DNA of 64,000 nt from SFLA01 sp045595165 (GTDB lineage Bacteria > Bacillota > Clostridia > Oscillospirales > CAG-382), in assembly GCA_045595165.1 (NCBI GenBank), contig JAZNZY010000020.1, forward strand, positions 83,106 through 147,105, given 5' to 3'. The notes below the pieces were generated by a model. The model ran no database searches and was not told where the DNA came from. It worked only from the letters and a program-made list of their open reading frames with translations. Below, piece by piece: positions 43,095-52,474 of this stretch (its first letter is position 1; each line of letters begins with the position of its first letter). The translations under genes were made by a program, and so were the position numbers.

Positions 43095-44354
43095 ATGAAG
43101 ATAAAGACAAAGCAAATGCCTTATTCAAAGGTGAACACCCTTAAAAAACCAAAACACAAAAAGCCGGTAAAGCCGAATATTTTGTTCAGAAGTATCGTGA
43201 GGATCGCGTCTATACCCGATCTGATGAAGGTAAGGTTCAAATACGAAGGCAGACTGCCCGAAAAAATGCCCTGCCTTATACTTATGAACCATTCCAGCTT
43301 TATTGATCTGGAGATCGTATCCAAAATAATGTACCCCCGCCCTTACGGTATCGTAACCACGTCCGACGGGCTGGTGGGCAAGCGCTTTCTTATGCGCCGT
43401 ATCGGCTGTATTCCCACCCAAAAGTTTGTTAACGATATTTCTCTTATAAAGGATATAAATTATCTTTTAAAGGTAAAAAATACAAGCGTGCTGATGTACC
43501 CCGAAGCGAGCTACAGCTTTGACGGCACCGCAACTCCCCTGCCCGAAAAAATGGGACGGCTGTTAAAGATGCTTGCCGTACCCGTGGTGATGATAACCAC
43601 CGAGGGCGCCTTTTCCCGCGATCCTCTTTACAACTGTCTGCAAAAGCGCAAGGTAAAGGTGAGCGCTAAGGTGGAATGTCTGCTCACACCGGAGGATGTT
43701 GAAAAAATGTCCGTAAGCGAGCTGGACGGAGCTTTGAAAAAAGCGTTTTCGTTTGACCATTTCAAATGGCAAAGAGAGAACAAGATTAAAATTGACGAGC
43801 CCTTCCGCGCAGACGGGCTTGAACGCATACTGTATAAATGCCCGCACTGCCTTGCGGAAGGATCTCTTACGGGCAAAGGGATATCCATAAAGTGCGCTTC
43901 CTGCGGAAAAGAATACGTGCTTGATGAATACGGTGTTCTTGAAGCGACGGAGGGTGACACGGAGTTTTCACATATTCCCGATTGGTACGCCTGGGAAAGA
44001 GAAAAGGTAAAAGAAGAAATAGAAAACGGCAATTATTTGCTTGATACTCCCGTGGATATCGGTATGTCGGTAGATTTTAAGGCGATATATATGATCGGCG
44101 AAGGAAGGCTTACACACACGGCAGAGGGATTTACCCTTACCGGCGCCGACGGAGAGCTTGAATACAGGCAAAAGCCTTTGTTTAATTACAGTCTGTATGC
44201 GGATTATTATTGGTACGAGATAGGCGACGTTATATGTATCGGCGATAAAAACGCTTTGTACTATTGCTTCCCGAAAGCGGGCGCGCCCGTTGCAAAAGCC
44301 CGTCTTGCCGTGGAAGAAATGTATAAATCCCAAAAAGCAAAAGCAAGAAATTGA
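43095..44354 (+). CDS. PlsC-like acyltransferase with zinc ribbon and C-terminal extension
   Basis: 419 residues, much longer than ordinary PlsC. An LPLAT domain (about 45-215) holds HX4D in MNHSSFID (His66, Asp71) and the acceptor motif MYPEASYS in place of the usual FPEG. A zinc ribbon follows at about 248-275 (YKCPHC and CASCGKEY), then an unrecognised region with several Trp and Tyr (285-410). Such PlsC-zinc ribbon proteins occur in clostridia without a known role. AAAGG precedes the ATG. It is co-transcribed with the TetR gene, so the same regulator may control an acyl-transfer step. Confidence 0.8.
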   Translation: MKIKTKQMPYSKVNTLKKPKHKKPVKPNILFRSIVRIASIPDLMKVRFKYEGRLPEKMPCLILMNHSSFIDLEIVSKIMYPRPYGIVTTSDGLVGKRFLMRRIGCIPTQKFVNDISLIKDINYLLKVKNTSVLMYPEASYSFDGTATPLPEKMGRLLKMLAVPVVMITTEGAFSRDPLYNCLQKRKVKVSAKVECLLTPEDVEKMSVSELDGALKKAFSFDHFKWQRENKIKIDEPFRADGLERILYKCPHCLAEGSLTGKGISIKCASCGKEYVLDEYGVLEATEGDTEFSHIPDWYAWEREKVKEEIENGNYLLDTPVDIGMSVDFKAIYMIGEGRLTHTAEGFTLTGADGELEYRQKPLFNYSLYADYYWYEIGDVICIGDKNALYYCFPKAGAPVAKARLAVEEMYKSQKAKARN

Positions 44355-44394
44355 ACGCAGAAAGTCCCCTCCGGTACCGCCTTCACAAGTTGAA

Positions 44395-44728
44395 TTGGAT
44401 TATAGTGAATTTGGAAATGCATTAAGAAAATTAATTAAGGCAAAAGGATATACTTGGGGAAGGCTTTGCAGAAGCTATTGGTGTTTCTTATTCTTCTATG
44501 ATGAGTATATTAAAGGGCGAGCGCCGCGTGTATTTGCACGTTTATTTAAAGATGCTCGATGTCCTTGGAGTTTCCGACCTTGCGGTTATGAGCGATTTTG
44601 CTAACCAGCCGGATATGGTTTACAAAGCAGAATTGTATATGCGCTTGGTATCAAAAATAGATACGATGCCGACGGAAGTCCTGGAAAATATTCTGGGAAT
44701 AGTCACGGGAATGGAAAAAAAGGATTAG
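44395..44728 (+). pseudogene. Frameshifted HTH (Xre-type) regulator remnant
   Basis: Two frames together give one HTH_3 protein: the first reads DYSEFGNALRKLIKAKGYTW up to 44457, the second continues EGFAEAIGVSYSSMMSILKG from 44459 to the stop at 44728. Removing one G from the run at 44455-44458 restores the frame. The N-terminal start is also unclear: only a TTG at 44395 without a ribosome site is available, 41 bases after the PlsC-like gene. This is either a decayed gene or a homopolymer sequencing error. The intact protein would have been a short DNA-binding regulator of about 110 residues. Confidence 0.75.
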
Positions 44729-44784
44729 GTTTAATTTTTTGTAAACGCATTCGTTAGAAGAATGTTTGATGTGTTTTAAAAATG

Positions 44785-44816
44785 ACAACACACCCACCAA
44801 ATTGGTGGGTGTGTTG
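44785..44816. terminator. Strong GC-rich hairpin terminator
   Basis: CAACACACCCACC pairs with GGTGGGTGTGTTG around AAATT. It lies after the HTH remnant. No long T tract follows on the right; the second hairpin at 44838 may complete termination. Confidence 0.7.
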
Positions 44817-44837
44817 CTAATAATTAGTTAATAATCA

Positions 44838-44863
44838 AAAGCCGCAGTAATCTCTGCGGCTTT
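44838..44863. terminator. Second hairpin in the same gap
   Basis: AAAGCCGCAG and CTGCGGCTTT around TAATCT. It probably ends the leftward gene at 44920 and backs up the hairpin at 44785. Confidence 0.7.
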
Positions 44864-44919
44864 CAATATTTGTGTAAATACAGCGATGCCTTTCATTGTG
44901 TCAAAAAATATTATAAATG

Positions 44920-45444
44920 TTAATAATGCTTTTTGTTTAACACCCTGAATTTCTTAAAACCAATGTAAAGTACGTAGCCCTCGCTGGTCACTAAACGAAT
45001 GTAATTATTTCCGTATTCGTCAATGCCGATTTCAGATTTAAAGATTTCTCCAATTGCCGATCTTATCTGATCGTAGGCATCAAAATCGCCTATAATAACG
45101 GACCAGACTTCTGAAAGTTTTTTGCCGTGGGAATCTAATGAAAAACGAGTGATGTCACTAAACTCGATTTTAAAGTAGCGGTGTTTTTGCAAATCTTCTT
45201 CAAGTTCAATTACAATTGTATCGGTTTTGGATTTTCTCCATTTGTTTGTATCTGCACTATAATTGATATCCAATATATACAAATCATGGAATTCTTCAGT
45301 TTCTAAAAAAAACTTATATAGCGCAGTATTGTACTTATCTTTAAGATTATTTAAATACTCTTCGTGTGCTTTTCTTTCTAACATATGCTGTATATGTTCT
45401 TCGTCTTCGCATTTTTGTTCGTCAAAATCGGACTCATTTTTCAT
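44920..45444 (-). CDS. Protein of unknown function
   Basis: 174 residues, soluble. It begins with a Glu/Asp/His-rich, probably coiled helix (1-45), followed by a mixed alpha/beta region with an EFSDITRFSLDSHG stretch and VIIGDFDAYDQI. I recognise no family. AGGAG lies nine bases before the ATG at 45444. It has a long leader of about 115 bases from its promoter and no operon partners. Confidence 0.75.
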   Translation of the reverse strand: MKNESDFDEQKCEDEEHIQHMLERKAHEEYLNNLKDKYNTALYKFFLETEEFHDLYILDINYSADTNKWRKSKTDTIVIELEEDLQKHRYFKIEFSDITRFSLDSHGKKLSEVWSVIIGDFDAYDQIRSAIGEIFKSEIGIDEYGNNYIRLVTSEGYVLYIGFKKFRVLNKKHY

Positions 45445-45565
45445 ATTAACTATCTCCTTTTTAAAATAACTATGCAAGCGCTGTCGCAGACCGAAAGTAT
45501 TGTACATTTACCCCAAGAATCGTATGCATAAGAAGCAACGAGTGCGCCACGTCCTCTTGAGTTTA

Positions 45566-45594
45566 TAATATCATACTCTTACCGCACTGTCAAG
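45566..45594 (-). promoter_or_regulatory. Promoter of the unknown gene at 44920
   Basis: Leftward TTGACA (45589-45594), a 17-base spacer and TATTAT (45566-45571). About 115 bases of leader separate it from the ATG; I see no named riboswitch there. Confidence 0.7.
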
Positions 45595-45619
45595 AAAAAC
45601 ATTTTTACATTGGCGCAGA

Positions 45620-45658
45620 ACACCCCAAGAAGCCTTACGGCAGCTTGGGGTGATATTA
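45620..45658. repeat. 3'-end hairpin repeat
   Basis: CACCCCAAGAAGCC and CAGCTTGGGGTGATATT, the same arms as at 15194 and 61820 with some changes in the right arm. It lies directly after the stop codon of the ABC transporter gene at 45659. Confidence 0.7.
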
Positions 45659-47545
45659 TTATTGATTTTGCAAAAGCTGTTTGTTGTATTGCAAGGTATA
45701 AAGCTGATAATATCTGCCTTTTTGTTTAAGCAGTTCCTGGTGGTTGCCCTGCTCCACGATCTCGCCCTTGGAAAGCAGGATTATATTATCCGAATGCTGA
45801 ATGGTGGAAAGACGGTGGGCAACGATAAGCATTGTACCGATATTCTTCATTCTTTCAAGAGAATCCTGAATCAAAAGCTCGGTTTCGGTGTCAATATTTG
45901 CGGTTGCTTCGTCAAGTATCATTACGGCAGGACGGTGAATTACCGTGCGGGCAAAGGAAAGAAGCTGTCTTTGTCCCGCAGAGAAGTTATTACCCCTCTC
46001 ACGCACAACCTCGTCCAGACCGCCTTCCAGCTTATTTATAAAGGAATCTGCGTTAACGTACTTGCAGGCTTCCAATATCTCCTCGTCCGTAAAGCTGTCC
46101 TCACGCAAAACGATATTGCTGCGTATAGTACCCGAGAACAGGAAAACGTCCTGAAGCATTTGTCCGAAATGCTTGCGGAGTGATGAAAGCTTTATCTTCT
46201 TTATGTCGATACCATCAATGAGTATCTGACCTTTCTGGATATCGTAGTTTCTGCAGATAAGCGAAAGAATGGTTGTCTTTCCGCTTCCGGTAGAGCCGAC
46301 AAATGCAACGGTCTGTCTTGCCTCCACCTTGAAGGATACGTCCTTAAGCACCCATTCGCCGGGAACGTATGCAAACCACACGTTGCGGAATTCGATCTCG
46401 CCTCGGATATTTTCAAGCTCAATTGCGTCGGGCTCGTCCACCACCTCGGGAACCATATCGAAAACGGTGAATATCTTTTCCGCAGAAGCAAAGGCGGACT
46501 GAAGCATATTGAACTGCTCCGCCAGAGTCTGAATGGGGTTAAAGAACTTGGAAATATACATATAGAAGGTTACGAGAATATCTGCGGTAACCACTTGTCC
46601 CATAAATTCCGTTTGTTTTATATATCCTCTGCCGCCCAGATAAAGCAGACACAGAACAGAAGAAATATACAGCATATAGACCATAGGTCTGAACACGCCG
46701 AAAACAAACATCTGCTTTTGCTTTGCGCTGCGAAGCTTTGCGCTTTTTTCCAAGAAATCTCTGTTCTTTCTGTCTTCCTTGTTAAAGATCTGGGTGATCT
46801 TGATACCGGAAAGATTTTCGGAAAGATAGGTGTTTATATCTGTTGTTCCGTCCTTTACGGCGCGGTATGCTTTTCTGGAAAACTTACGGAATATCCAGGT
46901 AAACAGCACGACGAAGGGCACAAAGCACAGCACCATAAGTGTAAGCTGATAATTAAGGAACAGCATTGCGGTGAGAACGCCGAGAATAACGAAAACGTTT
47001 TTAACCATTGTTACAAGAATGTTGGTAAACATCATTGATATGGCGTTGGTATCGTTAGTAACGCGGGTAACAAGCTTTCCTACGGGAATATTGTTAAGCT
47101 GATTATGAGAAAGGCTTTCTATGTGGGTAAAAAGGTCCTGACGCAGTGAGGACAATATTTTTTGTCCCGTTTTCTGCAAAACTATTGCTTGAAAATAGGT
47201 ACAGACCATTGATACGATAAGAAGAGAAGCATAAAAGCCAACCTGGAAAAACAGAGTGTTGAGCTCAAAATCTTCTCCTACAAGCTCAACTATATTACCT
47301 ACGATTATGGGAGATATGATATCATAGGCTATAGAAACCAGCATTATGAAAAACGCAAGCAGGAAGGATGCCCAATGAGGACGGGCATATTTAAGAAGAC
47401 GGCGGATTATTTCGCTGTCCTTCATATTACGGTCAAATCCGATGGCCTCCTTTTTGTTTTTCATAAAGGCATATGCCAAAACAAAAATGAGTGTAAATGT
47501 GCCGATAACGGCGCCGACTATCAAAAGAGGATAAAACTCACGCAT
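45659..47545 (-). CDS. ABC exporter half-transporter, catalytically complete subunit
   Basis: 628 residues, six membrane helices (about 10-330) plus an ATPase domain (360-600). Walker A is GSTGSGKTT, the signature motif SAGQRQ, Walker B VMILDEATAN with the catalytic Glu, and the switch His in AHRLST. Its start overlaps the end of the partner gene by eight bases. It is the BmrD/LmrD-like subunit of a heterodimeric exporter, possibly of drugs or lipids. The substrate is unknown. Confidence 0.9.
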   Translation of the reverse strand: MREFYPLLIVGAVIGTFTLIFVLAYAFMKNKKEAIGFDRNMKDSEIIRRLLKYARPHWASFLLAFFIMLVSIAYDIISPIIVGNIVELVGEDFELNTLFFQVGFYASLLIVSMVCTYFQAIVLQKTGQKILSSLRQDLFTHIESLSHNQLNNIPVGKLVTRVTNDTNAISMMFTNILVTMVKNVFVILGVLTAMLFLNYQLTLMVLCFVPFVVLFTWIFRKFSRKAYRAVKDGTTDINTYLSENLSGIKITQIFNKEDRKNRDFLEKSAKLRSAKQKQMFVFGVFRPMVYMLYISSVLCLLYLGGRGYIKQTEFMGQVVTADILVTFYMYISKFFNPIQTLAEQFNMLQSAFASAEKIFTVFDMVPEVVDEPDAIELENIRGEIEFRNVWFAYVPGEWVLKDVSFKVEARQTVAFVGSTGSGKTTILSLICRNYDIQKGQILIDGIDIKKIKLSSLRKHFGQMLQDVFLFSGTIRSNIVLREDSFTDEEILEACKYVNADSFINKLEGGLDEVVRERGNNFSAGQRQLLSFARTVIHRPAVMILDEATANIDTETELLIQDSLERMKNIGTMLIVAHRLSTIQHSDNIILLSKGEIVEQGNHQELLKQKGRYYQLYTLQYNKQLLQNQ

Positions 47546-49319
47546 TGTTATTCGCCCCCTCTTCTTCAAGCTTTTGCAGATCTACCATTTTGCGGTATTC
47601 GGAATTGGTTTCGTAAAGGTGAGTATGGGTTCCCACCGCCGCTACAGTGCCGTCTTCGACAAAAAGGATCTTGTCCATTTTCTCGATAGTGGAAATTCTG
47701 TGGGCGATAAGAAGTGTTGTCATACCCTTGCGGGTATTGGATAAGTTTTCGAGTATTGCTTTTTCTGTTTTGGTATCTACTGCGGACACGGAATCATCCA
47801 GAATAAGAATGGGTGCATTGCGCAAAAGAGCGCGGGCAATGGAAATACGCTGTTTCTGTCCACCTGAAACGGTAACGCCTCTTTCGCCCAAAACGGTGGA
47901 ATATCCTTCGGAAAATTCAATAATATTTCCGTGAACATCGGATAATTTTGCCGCTTCGGTTACAGCATCCGTATCGTATTCGTCCATTCCGAAAGCGATG
48001 TTTGCGGATATAGTATCACTGAATAGGAAATTATCCTGAGGAACGTAAGCGCATCCCTCACGGAGCGAGCGTATGGTGACGGAATTTACATCCTTGCCGT
48101 CAACGAACAAACACCCGTCCTCCACGTTGTATGTGCGCAGAATAAGGTCTACGATAGTTGTCTTTCCGCTTCCCGTCTTTCCTACGATACCTACGTTTTC
48201 ACCTGCGTTTATCTTGAAGGATACATCGTGCAATGCGTCAAATTCTCCATCGGGATAACGGAAGGAAAGGTTGCGGAATTCAATATCGCCCTTAACGGAG
48301 CCGATATCAACAGCGTCTTTTCTGTCTTTAACGTCGATGGGCGCATCCAAAAGCTCGCTCACGCGCTTTAAAGATGCTTTGCCGCGGGATGAAAGGTCAA
48401 TAAGCTCGGAAACTGCCATTATGGGCCACACAGTAGAGGTAAAATATCCTATGAATTCAACAAGCTGACCTGCATCAAACACGCCGTTATAAACCAGATA
48501 TCCGCCGTAACCGAGAATTACGCATACTACGGATTCAACGAACAACATAACGAGAATTCTGAGCAGTACGGAAGCACGGGTAAAAACGATATTGGCGTGC
48601 TCGTTTTCTTTATTAAGCTTTTTAAATGCCCAAAGCTCTTTTCCTTCTTTTACAAACGCCTTTATAACGGCTATGCCGGAAAAGCTTTCCTGGGAGAAAT
48701 CGGACAGACTTGAAAACGCCTGCTGACGTATTTCCCATTTTTTCATCATATAGCTTCCGATAACCGAGCTGACCGCAAGCAAAAGCAGCATAGGTATCAT
48801 AGAAAGCACCGTCATTACGGGGTTCATACGCCACATTTTAATGACAGACAGCGCACCGAGAAAAAGGGCATCAAAAAACATAAGGATTCCCGAAGCAAAG
48901 CATTCATGAATGGTTTCAAGGTCATTGGTGAACAGACTCATCATATCGCCGACCTTGTGCACCTGGTAATACTGACGGGAAAGATCTTTTGCGTGGTCAA
49001 ACATAGAATTGCGTACGTCGGTTTCAACCTTGATAGCTGCACCGAACAGACAGATACGCCATAAAAATCTGCCGAATACCATCATTACGATTATTATAAT
49101 AAGTGGCAGACATATCTTGTCCAGCAGAAAATCCATATCGAAGACATATTGCACGCCGTCAACCTCGGCAAGTCCTGTCTTCATACCGTTAACGACAAGT
49201 CTGTACAGAGCGGGAACCATGAGCTGTGCATAGTCTACCGCGATCAATGCAGCAAGTCCCAAAAGCAGCCAAAAAGCATATTTAATATAATACCGGTTGA
49301 TATGCTTTCCGAATATCAT
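47538..49319 (-). CDS. ABC exporter half-transporter, degenerate-site subunit
   Basis: 593 residues with an N-terminal six-helix domain and an ATPase domain. Walker A is GKTGSGKTT and the signature is VSGGQKQR, but Walker B reads LILDDSVSAVDT: the catalytic Glu is Asp. This is typical of the BmrC/YheI-like half of heterodimeric exporters, where one ATP site is non-hydrolytic. AGGAGG is well placed before the ATG. It heads a two-gene unit with the complete half. Confidence 0.9.
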   Translation of the reverse strand: MIFGKHINRYYIKYAFWLLLGLAALIAVDYAQLMVPALYRLVVNGMKTGLAEVDGVQYVFDMDFLLDKICLPLIIIIVMMVFGRFLWRICLFGAAIKVETDVRNSMFDHAKDLSRQYYQVHKVGDMMSLFTNDLETIHECFASGILMFFDALFLGALSVIKMWRMNPVMTVLSMIPMLLLLAVSSVIGSYMMKKWEIRQQAFSSLSDFSQESFSGIAVIKAFVKEGKELWAFKKLNKENEHANIVFTRASVLLRILVMLFVESVVCVILGYGGYLVYNGVFDAGQLVEFIGYFTSTVWPIMAVSELIDLSSRGKASLKRVSELLDAPIDVKDRKDAVDIGSVKGDIEFRNLSFRYPDGEFDALHDVSFKINAGENVGIVGKTGSGKTTIVDLILRTYNVEDGCLFVDGKDVNSVTIRSLREGCAYVPQDNFLFSDTISANIAFGMDEYDTDAVTEAAKLSDVHGNIIEFSEGYSTVLGERGVTVSGGQKQRISIARALLRNAPILILDDSVSAVDTKTEKAILENLSNTRKGMTTLLIAHRISTIEKMDKILFVEDGTVAAVGTHTHLYETNSEYRKMVDLQKLEEEGANNNA

Positions 49320-49430
49320 AACAGATCACCTCCTGTGTGGAATCAAAATCATAAACGTATTGATTTTACCACAATACTCTTGCTTTGTCTATAATAAACG
49401 AAAAATAATGCATATTTCTTTAAAACGCAC

Positions 49431-49460
49431 AAAAGCGCATTGTGTTCGCAATGCGCTTTT
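49431..49460. terminator. Terminator after the GHL10 lipoprotein gene
   Basis: AAAAGCGCATTG and CAATGCGCTTTT form a 12-bp stem with T and A tails, just beyond the leftward gene's stop at 49468. Confidence 0.85.
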
Positions 49461-49467
49461 TGACTAT

Positions 49468-52155
49468 TTAATTCTTTACGTTAAGTCTTGTGTTCGTTAT
49501 ATCCAGCCAGTAAATAAGCTTATCAAGCTGTGCATTGACCGCCGCAGCTTCGTCGGGATCGGAAAAAGCGTTTTTAACGGTAAGCTTAAGCCCGCTGACA
49601 GAAGTTTTTGTCTGTGAGCAATACGCCATTTTTTCTTCGGCAGATTCGGGAATACAAGCGGTTGAATACAAGGATTCCATAGCCGTAAGAATATTCTGCT
49701 TGCCCGTATCCGACAAGGATGTGAACAAAGTATCCGATTCCTCCAGCATTGCCTTTACGTAATCAAGCTGTGCTTTTACGGTATCTCCCATACGGTAAAG
49801 CTGTACGGAAGGAGTGCGGAATGCACCGTAAGTTATCTGGTGCTGATACGTATCGGGAGAAATGTTGGAAAGAGCAAATACCGCCACGCCGTCTGCGCCC
49901 GCCTCAGAAACTTCTGTAAGCTGATATGCAAAATTAAGCCTTGAAGTATCCATAAACGCGGCAAGACCGGTGGAATAGAAGCAGTTTCCTTTGCATATCT
50001 CCGCATATCCTGCGGCATTTTCAGAAACATATGCGTTATCTCCGCTATAGGTCATAGAAAATACTTCGTCGATCCAGCCGTTATTCACCCACATTTTTAC
50101 ATCTTGAAAAATGCTGTTTACAGCGTAATTCCGATCGGGATAAACGGCGCAGGAAAGCCAAGTATCAGGAGAGCTTTGGCAGACCAGATCAAAAACTTCC
50201 TTCACAAAGGAATTTATGATACCGCAACGGAAGGATATCCATTTTTTCATTTCTTCGGAGCCCGCCGCAAAAGTGCGGGGATCTTCTTTAATACCCGTTT
50301 CCTTTGAAAATGCTTTTATAATGTCCTCGTTATATCCGTAATCGTATTTACCGTAGTTAAGCTCGGGAAAACGAATATAATCAAGATGCAGACCGTCTAT
50401 ATCGTAGTTTTCCAGAATTTCACGGTATACGTTAAGAACGAACTTGCGGCACTGTGTATCGTTGGGATTAAGGAAGACAAAGGTGGCACGCTCGTTATAA
50501 TAATAAAATTCGTTTCCTTCGGAATCCATAAGTAGCTTATCGCTGAACTTTTTGAGTATGGGGCTGGAAAGAGTACCGTCATTATTAAGATAACCGGTAA
50601 AGAAGTTTTCACACCAAGCGTGAACCTCGATACCGTACTCGTGGCAAATGCGGACAAATCCCTCCAAAGCATCGTAATCGCCGTTGTTGGAGCTGTGCTC
50701 GACACCGTCAAGATCCATGTAACCTATAAAATATCCATCGTAAAAGGTTTCAAGATAAAGAGCGTTTACGTTGAGCGCCACCATTTTTTCCACGGTAGCG
50801 CGTACTTCAGCATCACTTTTTTCGTATGCTCGGTACCACATGGCGCGGTTTTGCGCGCCCTTACTCTCTATTGTTGAATAGCTCAATATTTCTGCTTTTT
50901 CGTTAACGGAGGAGCATATCTCCAAAGCGTAAGCCATATCTCCCTCTAAAATAGCTTTTTCTGCCAGCTCAAGCTGTGCCTTAAGCTCGTCAGCCGCAGA
51001 GGAAATATCGGAATATGCAATATTCAAATATGCTTTTTTCGCTTCGGAAAAGCTTGCAAGCAGGCTGTCAAGACTATCCTGCGCAAGATTAATACAAAGG
51101 TCGGGTGTGTTTATAATAATAACCTTGTGGTTGGTCTTATCCAATCTTACGTACTGCCCTCTCATATACACGCTTGAAAGAGATTTAACTGCATTGCCGT
51201 GGGCAGAAATCGCAAAACCGTTTTTGGGAATGGTAATATTTCCCGCATAACTTTCGGAAACCGAATTGCCGTTTTCGTTCACGGCAATTTCATAGCCGTA
51301 AACGTTGGTAGCGGTAGAGGATTTGTTCATATATACGATAACCTGATTCTCTCCACGAACAGTATTTACTCCGTCATAAGAAAGTGCGGTAACCGAATAT
51401 GAAGGTCCGTTGGGGAAAAGCTCTACCTTGGTACCTACAGCGGCTTTTCTTGCAGAATAATAGGCTTTGTGGTCCTTGTGAATACTGATAACGTAACCGT
51501 TTTCGGGAATTTCGCTGTTGCCCTCGCCATATATGACCTTGGTAACTGCGCCGTCAACAACAGTGATCTCTGCGCCGTATACATTAGTGCCCGTAGTTTT
51601 GCCGTACTCGGGAGTATAAATGGCGCAAACACCCTCGGGAGTACGAATTCCATCGATAATATCTACGTTTACTACCACATCGCCTACCAGTGCATAATAA
51701 CTGGAAAGGTGGGTCGTGGTTATATGCTCGGTTTCTGCGGCATAGCCTGCCTCAAGCTCTTCGGTATACGAAACAGCATCGCTTCCTACGCATACAACGG
51801 TAAAACCGTTTTGCTCGGGAATAAAGCTTTGGGCGTTTTTATCCCACACCTTTGCCACGTAGCCTTCCACCACAGTGAAGTCCACACGCTCTTTATCCGA
51901 TTTGGGAGTAACTGCGCCGAGAAATTCACATGTATAGAGATAAAATCCATCTTCGTTTATAGTTTCGGAATTTATAAACTCTTTTTCAAATTTAATTTCG
52001 CCCCTGCTCGTTATCAAAACGGGGTCTTCGGAAATTTCAACCTTCACTTCCGATTCCTCCTTGCTCACGTTCTCGTTATCTTCGGGTTCGCTTTTACAAG
52101 CGAATAAAGAAAACACGGTGAGTAAAACAAGAAGCAGACTCAGTAACTTCTTCAT
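49468..52155 (-). CDS. Lipoprotein with GHL10 (DUF187) glycosidase-like domain
   Basis: 895 residues. The signal peptide ends in lipobox LFAC. Acidic linker and repetitive beta domains follow (about 35-340, with repeated ENGFTVVC- and PKNGFAIS-like units). A helical FIVAR-like segment (about 355-420) leads to a GHL10 domain (about 430-770): WYRAYEKSD, VNALYLETFYDGY, GIEVHAWCENF and the acidic cluster DGLHLDYIRFPE, which is the likely catalytic region. GHL10 proteins resemble TIM-barrel glycosidases; substrates are unknown. AAAAGGAG precedes the ATG at 52155. It is probably at the cell surface, acting on polysaccharide or peptidoglycan glycans. Confidence 0.85.
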   Translation of the reverse strand: MKKLLSLLLVLLTVFSLFACKSEPEDNENVSKEESEVKVEISEDPVLITSRGEIKFEKEFINSETINEDGFYLYTCEFLGAVTPKSDKERVDFTVVEGYVAKVWDKNAQSFIPEQNGFTVVCVGSDAVSYTEELEAGYAAETEHITTTHLSSYYALVGDVVVNVDIIDGIRTPEGVCAIYTPEYGKTTGTNVYGAEITVVDGAVTKVIYGEGNSEIPENGYVISIHKDHKAYYSARKAAVGTKVELFPNGPSYSVTALSYDGVNTVRGENQVIVYMNKSSTATNVYGYEIAVNENGNSVSESYAGNITIPKNGFAISAHGNAVKSLSSVYMRGQYVRLDKTNHKVIIINTPDLCINLAQDSLDSLLASFSEAKKAYLNIAYSDISSAADELKAQLELAEKAILEGDMAYALEICSSVNEKAEILSYSTIESKGAQNRAMWYRAYEKSDAEVRATVEKMVALNVNALYLETFYDGYFIGYMDLDGVEHSSNNGDYDALEGFVRICHEYGIEVHAWCENFFTGYLNNDGTLSSPILKKFSDKLLMDSEGNEFYYYNERATFVFLNPNDTQCRKFVLNVYREILENYDIDGLHLDYIRFPELNYGKYDYGYNEDIIKAFSKETGIKEDPRTFAAGSEEMKKWISFRCGIINSFVKEVFDLVCQSSPDTWLSCAVYPDRNYAVNSIFQDVKMWVNNGWIDEVFSMTYSGDNAYVSENAAGYAEICKGNCFYSTGLAAFMDTSRLNFAYQLTEVSEAGADGVAVFALSNISPDTYQHQITYGAFRTPSVQLYRMGDTVKAQLDYVKAMLEESDTLFTSLSDTGKQNILTAMESLYSTACIPESAEEKMAYCSQTKTSVSGLKLTVKNAFSDPDEAAAVNAQLDKLIYWLDITNTRLNVKN

Positions 52156-52182
52156 AAGAACACTCCTTTTGGTAATGGTAAT

Positions 52183-52211
52183 AATATACACCAAAACACA
52201 AAATTCGTCAA
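52183..52211 (-). promoter_or_regulatory. Promoter of the GHL10 lipoprotein gene
   Basis: Leftward TTGACG (52206-52211), a 17-base spacer and TATATT (52183-52188), 28 bases before the start codon. Confidence 0.7.
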
Positions 52212-52216
52212 GTCCA

Positions 52217-52252
52217 ATAAAAACCCCAAGAAGCCGCAGGGCTTCTCGGGAC
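52217..52252. repeat. 3'-end hairpin repeat, diverged copy
   Basis: AACCCCAAGAAGCC pairs with GGCTTCTCGGGA. It lies just downstream of the copZ stop on the leftward strand, where it could end the copper operon. Confidence 0.65.
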
Positions 52253-52264
52253 GTAGAACGGTTT

Positions 52265-52459
52265 TTACTTGATTTCGGGGCTGAAGCCGAGATCGTAAAT
52301 CTCGTTTTTCGCCTTTTCAAGACAGTGTGCACAGCCGTTAACGGTAACGGTCTGGGTGGAAAGATCTACGGTTGCATCTACGCCTGCTTCCTTAAGGGCA
52401 GCGGTAATTCTTCTTACGCAGTTTTCACAGTGCATATCGGGTACGAAAATTTTGCTCAT
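52265..52459 (-). CDS. copZ: CopZ-like copper chaperone (HMA domain)
   Basis: 64 residues, one heavy-metal-associated domain. The metal site is PDMHCENCVRRI (CxxC), followed by the usual beta-alpha pattern. It delivers Cu(I) to CopA or CsoR. AAAGGAG precedes the ATG. Third gene of copA-csoR-copZ. An extra Cys pair near residue 43-46 (GCAHCLEK) is unusual and could be a second ligand site. Confidence 0.88.
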   Translation of the reverse strand: MSKIFVPDMHCENCVRRITAALKEAGVDATVDLSTQTVTVNGCAHCLEKAKNEIYDLGFSPEIK

Positions 52460-52474
52460 AAATGTTTTCTCCTT

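Noticed and set aside
45445..45560. A riboswitch in the 115-base leader of the gene at 44920.
   Set aside because: I see no known riboswitch core; only short weak pairings.
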